The notes beneath the pieces are model-generated. The model did no database searches and had not been told where the DNA came from. It worked only from the letters and a program-made list of their open reading frames with translations. 60,829 nt of DNA from CAYLHF01 sp964383365. Its GTDB lineage: Bacteria; Bacteroidota; Rhodothermia; Rhodothermales; UBA10348. Both the position numbers and the translations under genes were made by a program. Each line of letters opens with the position of its first letter. Position 1 is the stretch's first letter. Location of the stretch: positions 1 through 60,829 of the forward strand of contig CAYLHF010000019.1 of assembly GCA_964383365.1 (NCBI GenBank), read 5' to 3'. Of the stretch, positions 25,854 through 35,028 are shown one piece after another.

Positions 25854-27875
25854 CTACGATCTAACAACAATCCCACGCGAAAAAACGTGCGTCTGAGCAG
25901 AAGAAATAATCGTCATCCGGAGTTGATAGGCTCCGGGAGCTAAATCTGGATTGAGATTGAGCACGTGACTACCGGCTCCGACCGATTTTTCGGTTTTCGC
26001 ATAGACGCGTCGTCCGAGCATGTCGAACAGCTCTATCCGCGCATTTCCAGGAGTGGATGCCGCGAAGGATACGGAAATGGTATCGGTCGCAGGGTTGGGG
26101 AATATGGCTCTCAGTTCAGATCGATCGGGCAGATTATCCTCTTGTTCACTACCCGTTGAAGCGATTTTAATGAACCGCATCTGATTTATATTAAAACCGG
26201 CGAAGCGGACCAGGAATTTGAGAATGTGGTCGCCCTGTGTAAGAGGAATATCACGAAGCCAGACGGAGGTCCAGTTCTGCCAGGCCCCGGTATTTGGAGC
26301 AGTGACGGAGCCACCCAGGAGTATCTCGTCCATCAGGAGTTGAAACTGTCCTCCTCCACCCTGACTGGCGACCCTGAATTCCACGTCATACCGTCCTGTG
26401 GATTCGACGTTAACACTGTAGGACAACCACTCGAAGGTGTCGGTCCACCCGACGTTGAAATCGAAACCACTCGGATCCTGGGAGGGCTCGATGTCTACAC
26501 CATCATTCCTGTAAAATCTGCCATTATTCCCTCCCCCTGGCGACCCTGTCGTCGCCATGAGATCGGTATCTGCATAGGTGACTCCATTATCTCCGATGTC
26601 GTAGTCGACGGCGTGGATGATTCCGGGTATGACGTGGGCCTTGAATGGGCGTCTGAGCGACGGATAATCCGGATCCAGAAGAGACGCAAGAACGCCTGGC
26701 CGGACCTCTGTGGAGTCCAGGTTGAGTCCCCGTGCCATATTGAACAGCGCATCGCGTGCGACCGTGGCTGACGGCCGCGGCCGCGTCCCGTTCCAGTACT
26801 CGACCAGGTCCTTGTATCCTGTGACGTACGGAGCAGATCGAGGAGATGTAGTAGTCTGGATTTTTTTATGCGTCCAGAAATTCCATCCGATCCTGTTCTC
26901 ATCCATCAGTTTCTGCATAAAATAGAACCAGACGTTCGAGTTTTCCCCTGTTTCGCCCAGCCAGAGCGGAACGTTCGTTTGTGCGCGGATATCGAGGAGA
27001 TACTGGATCGAATTGACTCCCGTCCCATTCCAGTATTTATGGAATGAATAAACCATGTTATCGTCGAACGGCGGGATCAACTCAGGAAAATGAGTCGCAT
27101 AAAAATTCCCCTCGATGAACAGGATATGGTTGGAATCAACGGTGCGAATCGCTGTCGCAATGCGTTCGTAAAGTGCTCGTAGGTCAAAACCCGTGATTCC
27201 ATCCGGAGTGACGGGTTCATTGATCAGATCGAATCCGATAATAATGGGATCGTCGGCGTAGCGACGGGCGATTTCTGTCCAGAGTGCCACGGTTTGATCC
27301 TGGTACGGCACCGGTTCAGTCCACAATCGTGCCTCTCCGTCGCTGTCAGCAATATTAAATGCACTTTGGGCACCAGGTGCAGCATGCATATCCAGAATGA
27401 CGGGAAGGTTGTGCGTCCGACACCAGTCGAGAAATGTATCCAGGAGCTGAAAGCCTTCTTCTCTGAATGTTCCGGTCAAAGAATCATAAAACAGGTCAAA
27501 ATGAAACGGCAGACGGATATGATCGAACCCCCAGGAGGCAATGGCTTCGATGTCTTTTTCCTGTACGTAGTTGGCACGATACAATTGGAAGAACTGATCC
27601 GTGTCGGCTTTTCCGATCAGGTCCTCGATCCGGGCTCGAATGGTCCGCGGCGAGCCCCCGTCGGGAGCAGAAATGTGAAGCATATATCCTTCGGGCATCA
27701 ACCACCCCCCCAGACCTATGCCTTTGAGTACCACGGGATTGCCATCTGGATCAACGATTTCTGTTCCGGCTGATCGATAGAATCCGGTGCCCTGTCGTGC
27801 ACATACCGGCAATGTCATGAACAACGCCGAAACGAAGACCGAAAAAACTCTGAGGGATGGGCTACGCGGGTTCAT
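25854..27875 (-). CDS. Exported GH5-family glycoside hydrolase with CBM6 and T9SS sorting domain
   Basis: The 673-residue enzyme has a signal peptide (near 'PVCARQ') and a GH5 catalytic barrel (about 35-370) with acid/base Glu220 in 'FDLINEP' and nucleophile Glu308 in 'LWLGETGENSN'. A CBM6-type beta-sandwich follows (about 425-565; 'YADTDLMATTG', 'VNVESTGRYDVEFRVA'). The last 90 residues are a T9SS sorting domain ('IFPNPATDTISVSF'). Substrate is not certain; GH5 plus CBM6 suggests beta-glucan, cellulose or related beta-linked glycans, and exo-beta-1,3-glucanase-like members exist. It is 13 bp from the ADP-ribosylglycohydrolase-like gene, so the two form one operon away from the main glucan locus. 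Confidence 0.93.
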   Translation of the reverse strand: MNPRSPSLRVFSVFVSALFMTLPVCARQGTGFYRSAGTEIVDPDGNPVVLKGIGLGGWLMPEGYMLHISAPDGGSPRTIRARIEDLIGKADTDQFFQLYRANYVQEKDIEAIASWGFDHIRLPFHFDLFYDSLTGTFREEGFQLLDTFLDWCRTHNLPVILDMHAAPGAQSAFNIADSDGEARLWTEPVPYQDQTVALWTEIARRYADDPIIIGFDLINEPVTPDGITGFDLRALYERIATAIRTVDSNHILFIEGNFYATHFPELIPPFDDNMVYSFHKYWNGTGVNSIQYLLDIRAQTNVPLWLGETGENSNVWFYFMQKLMDENRIGWNFWTHKKIQTTTSPRSAPYVTGYKDLVEYWNGTRPRPSATVARDALFNMARGLNLDSTEVRPGVLASLLDPDYPSLRRPFKAHVIPGIIHAVDYDIGDNGVTYADTDLMATTGSPGGGNNGRFYRNDGVDIEPSQDPSGFDFNVGWTDTFEWLSYSVNVESTGRYDVEFRVASQGGGGQFQLLMDEILLGGSVTAPNTGAWQNWTSVWLRDIPLTQGDHILKFLVRFAGFNINQMRFIKIASTGSEQEDNLPDRSELRAIFPNPATDTISVSFAASTPGNARIELFDMLGRRVYAKTEKSVGAGSHVLNLNPDLAPGAYQLRMTIISSAQTHVFSRGIVVRS

Positions 27876-27888
27876 TCTGCAAAGTGAT

Positions 27889-29862
27889 CTAAAATTCGTG
27901 TACGGTGAGTTCGGCTACTGCTGATCCGTATTCCGGAGGAAAATCGACAGGGTGACCGCCCGCCATTCCGGCGATCCGGATTGCCGTCGTCCATACCGGA
28001 AGAAACTGAAAATCATAATCAACCATTCCCGGTTGGAGATATTTTGAATCACCCGACGGAAATGGCGGATTAATCGTCAGCGAATCAACATGAGCCCATC
28101 GGCCATCCTCCTGACGATATTCAACGTGAGGATCTTTCAACCAGCCCCATTCTTCTCGAGGAAAGCCAACGTACAGTCCCAAACGCGAAATATGTTTCGG
28201 TTCGTTCCACTCGTAGCCGTACCACTGGGGATAGGCATACGGAAGGGTTGCACTATAGAAGGCCGGTTCTTTCTTTTTCCCGTCTCTCAAACGGTTCAAT
28301 TCTTCTGAAACCCTGTTGTGCAGAATGCCTGACGCTGATGCTGCCAGGTTCGGACTGCGAACACTGAAATGAACCGTTACCCTTTCGGTTTTATCACCGG
28401 CTGTGATGGACACCTCAGGAGAAAATGTGCCTTCTTCCAGTGGCTTACCCCTGAATCGTCCGTCACGAAATCGAATACCGGGTGGAAGAACCCCATCGAC
28501 GGTCCATTCAAAAGATTGGCCACCGCCCGAGGCATACAGATTGACGTCGACGGGATCTCCTCGTTCAGTAAAAATCCACTGTGGCGGCAAGAGTTCAAAT
28601 GGAGGGGAAAAGTGCGTATCCGTCCTGATGACGTACCGCTCCTCGCCATCAATATTTTCGATGCGACCGCCGTGGGAGAGTATTACGGCCTCACCCTGCG
28701 CCGCAATACGTCTCGCCATCTCCGAAATGCTCGCGTCCGGCATATCAAACCGGGTGACGTTTATGTATCGGTCGTTGTACGGAGCGGTCCATGGTTTTCC
28801 CGGAATAGGAAAGAGAAGATCATGCGGGATTGCTTTCGTACCCTGAGAAAGGGCCAGTAATCCGGTCAACGTAGCAGCTTGATTGTCCGCGTCAAATCCG
28901 ATTGCACACGCCAGATCCAGCGTTCGCTGGATGTCCCCTTCCCCGTAAAGAAGAGCTAGTACGCCGGCCCCTCCATTTAGAATCGCATCGATCGGTTCCC
29001 ATCCGTATCGGTTATACGGTTGCCGGACAAGATACCGCTCAGCCAGCTTCTGACGTGCCATCTGCCAGTCGTCGGGATAGCGATCGTGAAGTGCTCTCAT
29101 CTCGTCAATTACTCCAGTAAACCTGGATTCTGCCGGTAGGGCATCACGACCTGTATCAATCAAATGATTCACATCGGAACTGAAGAAGGCTTCCGAATAC
29201 ATAGCCGCATAAAACATGGTCGGCTCAACGGCGAACCCGTCATCCGTCATCCGTGCAACCCACCGCGATTTGGCAACCGCATAATCGGTCATTCCAGGTG
29301 CGGTTACAGCCCAAATTTCGTTGACGAGTTGAGGATCAATTTCGAACCATCGAGGATTGTTGGTTGAATCGCCGGTCGCAGGTGGAAAAAATCCGTGATT
29401 CATCAGGGTCAGGGCGACGCGGTTGGCGGCCCAAATCCTGTCGCGAATATGATATTTCCAGGCATCGGTGAGTTCCCTGTATGAAGGTTCCGGACCATAC
29501 TTCTCCATCTGAAGAAGATCGATGTACTCGATGTCGGTATCGTCGTCGGAAAATGCTCCGTCAAGTTGGGCTACGGTCTGGAGAGTCCGTCCGAATCCGA
29601 GGGGAAATTTATCCGGACCCGGTTTCTCGAGAAACTTGAACTCGTAATTCAAGCCATAAATGTTGCCGATAATCTGTCCAAGCCAGGATGCAGTGACCCG
29701 ATCCTGATACTCCGATTTTGAGATCGTTCGTGACGAGGCAGAGGGGTGAGTGAATGCGGTTGTAAGCGCCAGGACAACTAAAACGATAGCTGCCGAGAGA
29801 AAAAGAAAAAATGCATTTTTCCGCGACGTATGGCCGCTTGTAAATCCGACGATGTAGCGCAT
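27889..29862 (-). CDS. Exported ADP-ribosylglycohydrolase-fold protein
   Basis: The 657-residue product has an N-terminal membrane/signal segment (about 17-38). Its ADP-ribosylglycohydrolase-type domain carries the metal cluster 'FSDDDTDIEY' (D106-D108), the entry motif 'GQIIGNIYG' and the second cluster 'GFDADNQAATLTG'. A C-terminal Ig-like segment follows ('DGVLPPGIRFRDGRF'), then a discoidin-like end ('IRIAGMAGGHPVDF'). Classical ARH enzymes are cytoplasmic and remove ADP-ribose from proteins; an exported, twice-as-long relative in front of GH5 more likely cleaves a glycan or glycoside, which is inference. It is the first gene of the GH5/M28 series. Confidence 0.85.
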   Translation of the reverse strand: MRYIVGFTSGHTSRKNAFFLFLSAAIVLVVLALTTAFTHPSASSRTISKSEYQDRVTASWLGQIIGNIYGLNYEFKFLEKPGPDKFPLGFGRTLQTVAQLDGAFSDDDTDIEYIDLLQMEKYGPEPSYRELTDAWKYHIRDRIWAANRVALTLMNHGFFPPATGDSTNNPRWFEIDPQLVNEIWAVTAPGMTDYAVAKSRWVARMTDDGFAVEPTMFYAAMYSEAFFSSDVNHLIDTGRDALPAESRFTGVIDEMRALHDRYPDDWQMARQKLAERYLVRQPYNRYGWEPIDAILNGGAGVLALLYGEGDIQRTLDLACAIGFDADNQAATLTGLLALSQGTKAIPHDLLFPIPGKPWTAPYNDRYINVTRFDMPDASISEMARRIAAQGEAVILSHGGRIENIDGEERYVIRTDTHFSPPFELLPPQWIFTERGDPVDVNLYASGGGQSFEWTVDGVLPPGIRFRDGRFRGKPLEEGTFSPEVSITAGDKTERVTVHFSVRSPNLAASASGILHNRVSEELNRLRDGKKKEPAFYSATLPYAYPQWYGYEWNEPKHISRLGLYVGFPREEWGWLKDPHVEYRQEDGRWAHVDSLTINPPFPSGDSKYLQPGMVDYDFQFLPVWTTAIRIAGMAGGHPVDFPPEYGSAVAELTVHEF

Positions 29863-29899
29863 ATGTATACTCTTTGGAAGACGAATATCCTGAAGGTAA

Positions 29900-29916
29900 A
29901 CTAAAAAAGCTTTAGT
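29900..29916. promoter_or_regulatory. 17-bp inverted repeat upstream of the ARH-fold/GH5 operon
   Basis: ACTAAA / TTTAGT arms (6 bp, perfect) surround a 5-nt centre, 37 bp before the operon's first start codon. It could be a regulator site; it differs from the LacI operator of the right-hand locus. Confidence 0.35.
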
Positions 29917-29970
29917 AAACCAGGCCCCGATTGAACCCGTTGCGTCGCCCGGACAGTCACGGGGCCCGTA

Positions 29971-30447
29971 TTAAAAAAGGGCGTAGAATCTATCTTCTAT
30001 TTCGAAGCGGGGAAATCCTGACGGGAGACCACGCGCCTCGATTCGTTGGTATCCATTTTTCTCGTAAAACCGGTGTGCGGCATGATACGAGGACGTAGTT
30101 CCGAGATAGAGTCTTTTGATGCCTGAGGTCCGGGCATGACCGTGTAGAGTATCCAGTAGCCGTTGTGCGATTCCTGCGCCTCGATGATCGAGTGCCACGA
30201 ACATTTTACGGAGCGATCCATCGCCAGAACCCAGATCCATCAATCCGATGCAACCAACGACGCGATCACTATCGAGAGCGAGCCAGAAACCACCGGCTCC
30301 AACCAGATAGTTTCCAGGGATGTCGGCGAGATCCGGTTGGTCTGAGAGAGAGACATCAAACCCGAATTCGCCGCTCTGAATGGAGAGAACGAGTTCGGCG
30401 ACCGCACTCGCATGTACGGGTACAAACGGTATAATCGAGATACTCAA
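29971..30447 (-). CDS. GNAT-family N-acetyltransferase
   Basis: The 158-residue product has the GNAT core: 'GFWLALDSDRVVGCIGL', the acetyl-CoA loop 'VALDHRGAGIAQRLL' and 'FYEKNGYQRIE' near the end. It transfers an acetyl group to an amine; the acceptor is unknown. The start overlaps the stop of the TPR gene by four bases, so it is cotranslated with it. A possible amino-acid or small-molecule acceptor fits its resemblance to YncA-like proteins, but that is a guess. Confidence 0.92.
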   Translation of the reverse strand: MSISIIPFVPVHASAVAELVLSIQSGEFGFDVSLSDQPDLADIPGNYLVGAGGFWLALDSDRVVGCIGLMDLGSGDGSLRKMFVALDHRGAGIAQRLLDTLHGHARTSGIKRLYLGTTSSYHAAHRFYEKNGYQRIEARGLPSGFPRFEIEDRFYALF

Positions 30448-31313
30448 TGGACGAAACTGTCGAGCCTGTTCTTCAGTCTTTGCGCGTCTATGTTTTTCGG
30501 ATCCAATTCCAGCGCTCTCAACACATGAGGCCGAGCACGTTCCGGCTTTGCCATTTTCAAGAGAACATATGCCAGGACGACGTGGGGTCTGGGTACATCG
30601 CGATCTGAAAATAATTCACTGAAATCCGAGGCCTCCGTGAATGCTTCATCGAGACGACCTGAATCGGCGAGGAGTTCGGCCTTGTAGCCGCGAAGAAAAA
30701 CATTGGATTCTCCACCACGTGTAGTGAATACCGCGATCGAGTCCAGGGCGGTTTGAGGTCCGTGCACATAGTTCAGCACTTCCACGTACTCTGCACGGTA
30801 GTATTCCTCGTCCGGATATCGGTGGGCGATTGTCCTCAGGACGGGCTCGGAGTCGACGAGTGCCTGCCGCGCGACGGAGTCCGCCCTATCAGGATGCGTT
30901 TCGCGCACATTCATCAGGTTTACGAGAGCCAGATAGGAATCGAGCAATCGACGTTCGTCTCCGTGTACCTGGTCTTTTCGCTGTTCAATTTCTTTCTGTA
31001 GTCGCTGCCGTTCGTCCAGATCTCCCGAGATACGCGCGAGAAGCGACTGTGCCATCAGAAAGTGGGGATCCCGGCGGACCGCCTCTCGATAGGCCGCTTC
31101 CGATGCCGAATAGTCTCCCTCGTACATGACCTGTCGCCAGCCTTCATAATAGTAGTCGAGGCTGGAACCAGAACGGGTGCTCAGAATGAGCCGTTGGGCA
31201 TCGGCCGCCCGCACTGACAGTACGGACAAGAGGCCAACGAACAGGGGCAAGAATCGATGGCTTCGACTCAGCCGAAAGACATCGGACTTCGAATGCGGCA
31301 GGATGGGAGTCAC
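30444..31313 (-). CDS. Exported tetratricopeptide-repeat protein
   Basis: This 289-residue product has a signal-like segment ('FVGLLSVLSVRAADAQ') and TPR-like helix pairs: 'YEGDYSASEAAYREAVRRDP', shown in short as 'ASEAAYREAVRRDP', and the last unit 'RARPHVLRALELDPKN'. No enzyme domain is seen, so a scaffolding role in the periplasm is likely. It is six bases downstream of the parvulin gene and overlaps the GNAT gene by four bases. Similar in kind, not in sequence, to the repeats of the SGNH/TPR protein. Confidence 0.82.
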   Translation of the reverse strand: MTPILPHSKSDVFRLSRSHRFLPLFVGLLSVLSVRAADAQRLILSTRSGSSLDYYYEGWRQVMYEGDYSASEAAYREAVRRDPHFLMAQSLLARISGDLDERQRLQKEIEQRKDQVHGDERRLLDSYLALVNLMNVRETHPDRADSVARQALVDSEPVLRTIAHRYPDEEYYRAEYVEVLNYVHGPQTALDSIAVFTTRGGESNVFLRGYKAELLADSGRLDEAFTEASDFSELFSDRDVPRPHVVLAYVLLKMAKPERARPHVLRALELDPKNIDAQRLKNRLDSFVH

Positions 31314-31319
31314 GAAGTA

Positions 31320-31601
31320 CTAGGGTGTCCTGCTGGTAACCTCAATCAGGTGATAACCAAACTGGGTCTTCACGGGACCCTGAGTCTCGCCGACAGTCGC
31401 ACTGAAGACAACCTCATCGAATTCACGGACCATCTGGCCCGGTCCGAATTCTCCCAGATCGCCCCCCTTTCTTCCTGAAGGGCACTTGGAATACTGACGT
31501 GCCAGATCTGCGAAGTCCGCCCCGTCGTCGATCTGGGTCTTGAGATCTTCACAGGCATCGAGGGTTGGAACGAGGATATGACGGGCTCTGGCTCTGGACA
31601 T
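31320..31601 (-). CDS. ppiC: Parvulin-type peptidyl-prolyl isomerase (PpiC)
   Basis: The 93-residue protein is a bare parvulin domain: 'RARARHILVPTLDAC', 'FADLARQYSKCPSG', 'GGDLGEFGPGQMV', 'VKTQFGYHLIEV'. It matches E. coli PpiC in size and has no signal, so it should act in the cytoplasm. The frame is open upstream to 31769, but that part overlaps the methyltransferase gene; the ATG at 31601 starts 'MSRARARHI', as in PpiC proteins. It catalyses cis-trans isomerisation before proline. Confidence 0.93.
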   Translation of the reverse strand: MSRARARHILVPTLDACEDLKTQIDDGADFADLARQYSKCPSGRKGGDLGEFGPGQMVREFDEVVFSATVGETQGPVKTQFGYHLIEVTSRTP

Positions 31602-31671
31602 GGATATGTTTTTGAGAATGATTGGAAGTATGCAGGAAGATACGCTTGAAAGTGGTCTCAGAAAATCGCAA

Positions 31672-32334
31672 TCAGGATGCGTTCTTACGGGCGATGAAAA
31701 CCTCAGAAGGTACCCCCCATTGTACGATGGTCTCGTCCAATACAATCTTCCATCGACGGCGATCTGCAAATGAGTGCAGGTAGATCGGATGGCATCCGCC
31801 TACGATGGACGAACGAACTCGAAAAAGGGCCCGCCAGATTCCGGTTACCATCCGTGAAGAGAGCGTAGTTCCATATGTCAGGCTTATGAGACAAAGCAGT
31901 CCATTATCAGAAAGGAGATCGAAGGCCGCATTGAAAAACTGATCACACGCGTCTTTCGAAAGCACGTCGAGGACGTAGTTGGAATAGATTCGGTCAAACG
32001 GGCCTCTGTCTTTCGCTGCCGACAGGCCATCGCCTGTTTCTATCAGGACGGATCTATCACCGAATCTGCCGAGTCTCTCCGTACTCAGTCCGATCATGGT
32101 CGAACTCACGTCGATTCCCGTGTACCGACAGTTATCGGATAGATGGTTCAGGAAAAGTTGCTCCGCGAATCGCCCTGTACCACATCCGAACTCAAGAATA
32201 TTTCGGGCCTGATGCATGCCACTGACTTCGAGAGAACGCTTTACAGCAGCATCCTCGTAGAATGCCTGGCTGTCCTGGCGGGCACCAAAGCGATCATAGA
32301 AATCGCGAGCTTGACTGGTGGAGAAGACACCCAT
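31672..32334 (-). CDS. Class I SAM-dependent methyltransferase
   Basis: The 220-residue enzyme has motif I 'LEFGCGTGRFAEQL' (46-60), the acidic 'GIDVSSTMIG' that contacts the ribose of SAM, and 'FDRIYSNYVLDVLS' of motif II/post. The acceptor cannot be told. 'MYLHSFADRRRW'-like C-terminus ('IYLHSFADRRRW') resembles small-molecule or quinone-type methyltransferases. It starts 30 bp after the DUF2911 lipoprotein gene's stop. Confidence 0.9.
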   Translation of the reverse strand: MGVFSTSQARDFYDRFGARQDSQAFYEDAAVKRSLEVSGMHQARNILEFGCGTGRFAEQLFLNHLSDNCRYTGIDVSSTMIGLSTERLGRFGDRSVLIETGDGLSAAKDRGPFDRIYSNYVLDVLSKDACDQFFNAAFDLLSDNGLLCLISLTYGTTLSSRMVTGIWRALFRVRSSIVGGCHPIYLHSFADRRRWKIVLDETIVQWGVPSEVFIARKNAS

Positions 32335-32364
32335 AAAAGGAGTCTCGTCTCTTGGCTGAAAGAA

Positions 32365-33576
32365 TTACCGTGTAGAAAAATGTACGAAAAAGCGGGTAGT
32401 ATCCCAGTCAAGAGCAAGTATCCCGCCGTCGTCGGTGTTTTCGACCGAGATCGTAAATCGTTCCACCGTTGTCTGCAAGGGAGACTTTGACATCGAGATT
32501 CGGGCAAAGTCTCTAGACTCGTCATACTGAGTTCCCCACTGACCGGTCTGACTGTTGATGATCAGCGTCTGGGAGTGAGGTGCGAACGTAGTCCAGAGCG
32601 TGTAGGTACCGGCCGGTATGCTCGTATCCCCGATGAGCAGGTCTCTGCTTGTGCTGAACTGGGTTGCCGCATTTGCACCCGTTCTCCATACTTCGTCGAA
32701 CGAGACCAGGCCGCCCCATATATCCCGTCCGCGTTTGGCAGGGCGGGAATAGATGATCTCGATGTCGGCACGACCGAGGGTTGCGGATATTTCGGCCCGA
32801 GGAGAGGGAGTTCCTATACCATTGCCGGCAGCATCGAGCATAGCCCAGCGAGCGGCCAGGGCTCTGGCATCAAGAGGCAGAGAACGTCGCGTTTCGTTTT
32901 TCATCGTCGTAGCGTTGCCAGAAGCGCCGAGTAGCTGCCTTCCTTCTCCAAACCAGCCGTACCGAGGCGCGCCAAAGAAATCCATGCTTACCGTATCCGC
33001 AGAGACTACTGAACTGTTGTTTTTTCTCGGTGACGTGGAGGTCGGGCCAACGAGCATCACGCCATCTTCGGGCGAGCGGGATCCGTTGAGTTGACGGGCA
33101 ACCTGTTCAAACACAAATCCTGCGGATGATGCACGGCCCAACGTCGGAATCGTACCCCTCGGGGCATCGAACGTAGACGTTCCCGGATTCTGGCCACCTT
33201 TTCTCGTTATCGTGGCCTCTCCGTCTGCAAACACGACTTCCCATGACAGGCCTCCGGACTGCGAAGCATTTTCTTCAGGAACCGTCTGATCTGCAGAAAA
33301 ATCTCTGATGGTCCCATCAGCGGCCAGCATTGCCGCGTATCGGGTCACCGTGGTGAACGGATTCCGCTCAACTAAAATTCCGGAAATTTCATTTTCGGTT
33401 CTTGTAAAGACCTCGACTGTGAGCGTGTCCGTACCCAGCGTGGAAACGAGTGTTCTCGTCGCTGACGGGTTGAAATTGATTTGAGGCGATTCATCATCAA
33501 GCACATTCGAGCAGCCTGAAAAGAGAGTCAGAAATACCAGTACGGTGGCTATAAATGGGACGCGACTGATGTTCAT
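32365..33576 (-). CDS. DUF2911 lipoprotein
   Basis: This 403-residue lipoprotein has a lipobox 'LFSGCSNVL' (Cys22). The C-terminal 170 residues are a DUF2911 domain ('IIYSRPAKRGRDIWGG', 'EVWRTGANAATQFS', 'IPAGTYTLWT'). The N-terminal 200 residues are a separate low-identity region with a repeated beta pattern ('NEISGILVERNPFTT'). DUF2911 is common and uncharacterised in Bacteroidota and may act in envelope stress or metabolism. It is likely the first gene of a run ending with the GNAT gene. Confidence 0.9.
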   Translation of the reverse strand: MNISRVPFIATVLVFLTLFSGCSNVLDDESPQINFNPSATRTLVSTLGTDTLTVEVFTRTENEISGILVERNPFTTVTRYAAMLAADGTIRDFSADQTVPEENASQSGGLSWEVVFADGEATITRKGGQNPGTSTFDAPRGTIPTLGRASSAGFVFEQVARQLNGSRSPEDGVMLVGPTSTSPRKNNSSVVSADTVSMDFFGAPRYGWFGEGRQLLGASGNATTMKNETRRSLPLDARALAARWAMLDAAGNGIGTPSPRAEISATLGRADIEIIYSRPAKRGRDIWGGLVSFDEVWRTGANAATQFSTSRDLLIGDTSIPAGTYTLWTTFAPHSQTLIINSQTGQWGTQYDESRDFARISMSKSPLQTTVERFTISVENTDDGGILALDWDTTRFFVHFSTR

Positions 33577-33642
33577 ACCTATAAAAATTAATGAATTACT
33601 CAGGAATCGACCCGTGTACTCCGATCGACGAGTTTCGTTGCG

Positions 33643-34986
33643 TCAGATACCGATGGCGAGTGCCACTGCAATGCTCACAATGCCGAGACCGACAAGAGCC
33701 AGGTACATTTTTCCCATGAATCGTATCCATTCGTCGAAACGAAGGCCTGCAATCCCAAGAATGGCCATGAGAGCACCGTTTGTGGGGGTAATCAGATCTC
33801 CCAGACCCGCTCCGTACTGATACGCAAGGACCGTGATCTGTCGCGACAGTCCGAGTAGATCGGAGAGCGGTACCAGAACGGGCATGGTGAGAACAGCCTG
33901 ACCGCTGACGCTCGGGACAGGAATATGGATCAACGTCTGGGCGACGATCATTCCAAGCGATGACGCCAGAAGCGGCATGCTTTCAAGCGGAGTAAACAAC
34001 CCGTGGACGATGGTGTCGACTATTTTTCCGTCGTCAAGCACCACGAAAATAGCTCGTGCGAAGCCAATCAGAATAGCCGCATACGCCATCGATCGAAAGC
34101 CCTTCACATACGCTGTCGCTGTTCCTCCTATGCCCAGCGAGCCGATGAGACCAACGAGTACACCCATGATGAAGAAGGCCGCCGACAATTCGTCGAATCC
34201 CCAGCCCAGATCCATGATGCCCCAGACGACCGCGCCAAACGTGAGTCCAACCAGACTCATGATAATCATATCGGCCGTGTGCATCGTCTCACCCTCAGAT
34301 TCTGTGTCCGACTCCGGTTCTACCCGATTCTTGCTGGCATACCGCATGGTAAGGCCGACCCAGATGGCCAGAGCCAGGACAAGAAAGACAATCCTGAACA
34401 GTCCGGCCGACCCGAGGGGTAATTCTGCGAGTTTCTGAGCGATCTGTACCTGGAAGGGATTTATGGGACTGAACGCCGAGCCGACAAACGCCGCACCCGC
34501 ACTCATGGAAACCGCAACAATCGGTGTGAATCCAACGCGCCGGGCCAGGAGCAAGAGGACGGGGACGAGTGCGATAATTTCTTCCTGCATGTTCTCGACC
34601 ACGCCGCCCATGGCAAACACAACGGAAATGACCGGAATGACGAGCAGATCTCGACCGCCGAGCCTTCTGACCAACGAGGCGATGGCTCGCTTGAGGGCTC
34701 CGGTTTCATCGACTACCGTGAACGCGCCACCGATCAGGAAAACGAGGAAGATGACGTCGGCAGCGTCAGCCATTCCACGCGGTAGTGCCACGACCGCTCT
34801 GAAAAAGTTGACCGGACTGGATGCTACCTCATGATACGTTCCGGCGACCACCACTTCTCTTCCTGTAGCCTCGTCCAGACGCCGGTCAAATTCCCCGGCC
34901 TGCAAGACGTAGCTAAGGAAGGCTGCCAGGAAGACACAACTGGCCAGAAGAACGAGCGGATGGGGAAGCCGAAGGTTTGTCAACAT
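33643..34986 (-). CDS. YfcC-family transporter
   Basis: The 447-residue membrane protein has about 11-12 helices and YfcC/DcuC-like features: 'LIGGAFTVVDETGALKRAI', given in short as 'GGAFTVVDETGAL', 'GMGGVVENMQEE'-like 'FAMGGVVENMQEE', 'SAGAAFVGSAFSPINPF' and 'PSVSGQAVLTMPVLVPLSD'. YfcC-type proteins are thought to carry basic amino acids or C4-dicarboxylates with H+ or Na+. The gene sits 42 bp after the amidase, which fits uptake of an amide, peptide or amino acid, by inference. Confidence 0.88.
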   Translation of the reverse strand: MLTNLRLPHPLVLLASCVFLAAFLSYVLQAGEFDRRLDEATGREVVVAGTYHEVASSPVNFFRAVVALPRGMADAADVIFLVFLIGGAFTVVDETGALKRAIASLVRRLGGRDLLVIPVISVVFAMGGVVENMQEEIIALVPVLLLLARRVGFTPIVAVSMSAGAAFVGSAFSPINPFQVQIAQKLAELPLGSAGLFRIVFLVLALAIWVGLTMRYASKNRVEPESDTESEGETMHTADMIIMSLVGLTFGAVVWGIMDLGWGFDELSAAFFIMGVLVGLIGSLGIGGTATAYVKGFRSMAYAAILIGFARAIFVVLDDGKIVDTIVHGLFTPLESMPLLASSLGMIVAQTLIHIPVPSVSGQAVLTMPVLVPLSDLLGLSRQITVLAYQYGAGLGDLITPTNGALMAILGIAGLRFDEWIRFMGKMYLALVGLGIVSIAVALAIGI

Positions 34987-35028
34987 TTCCTGGTGTGACT
35001 GTTGTAAAAAAGAATCGGTTTACGCGAT

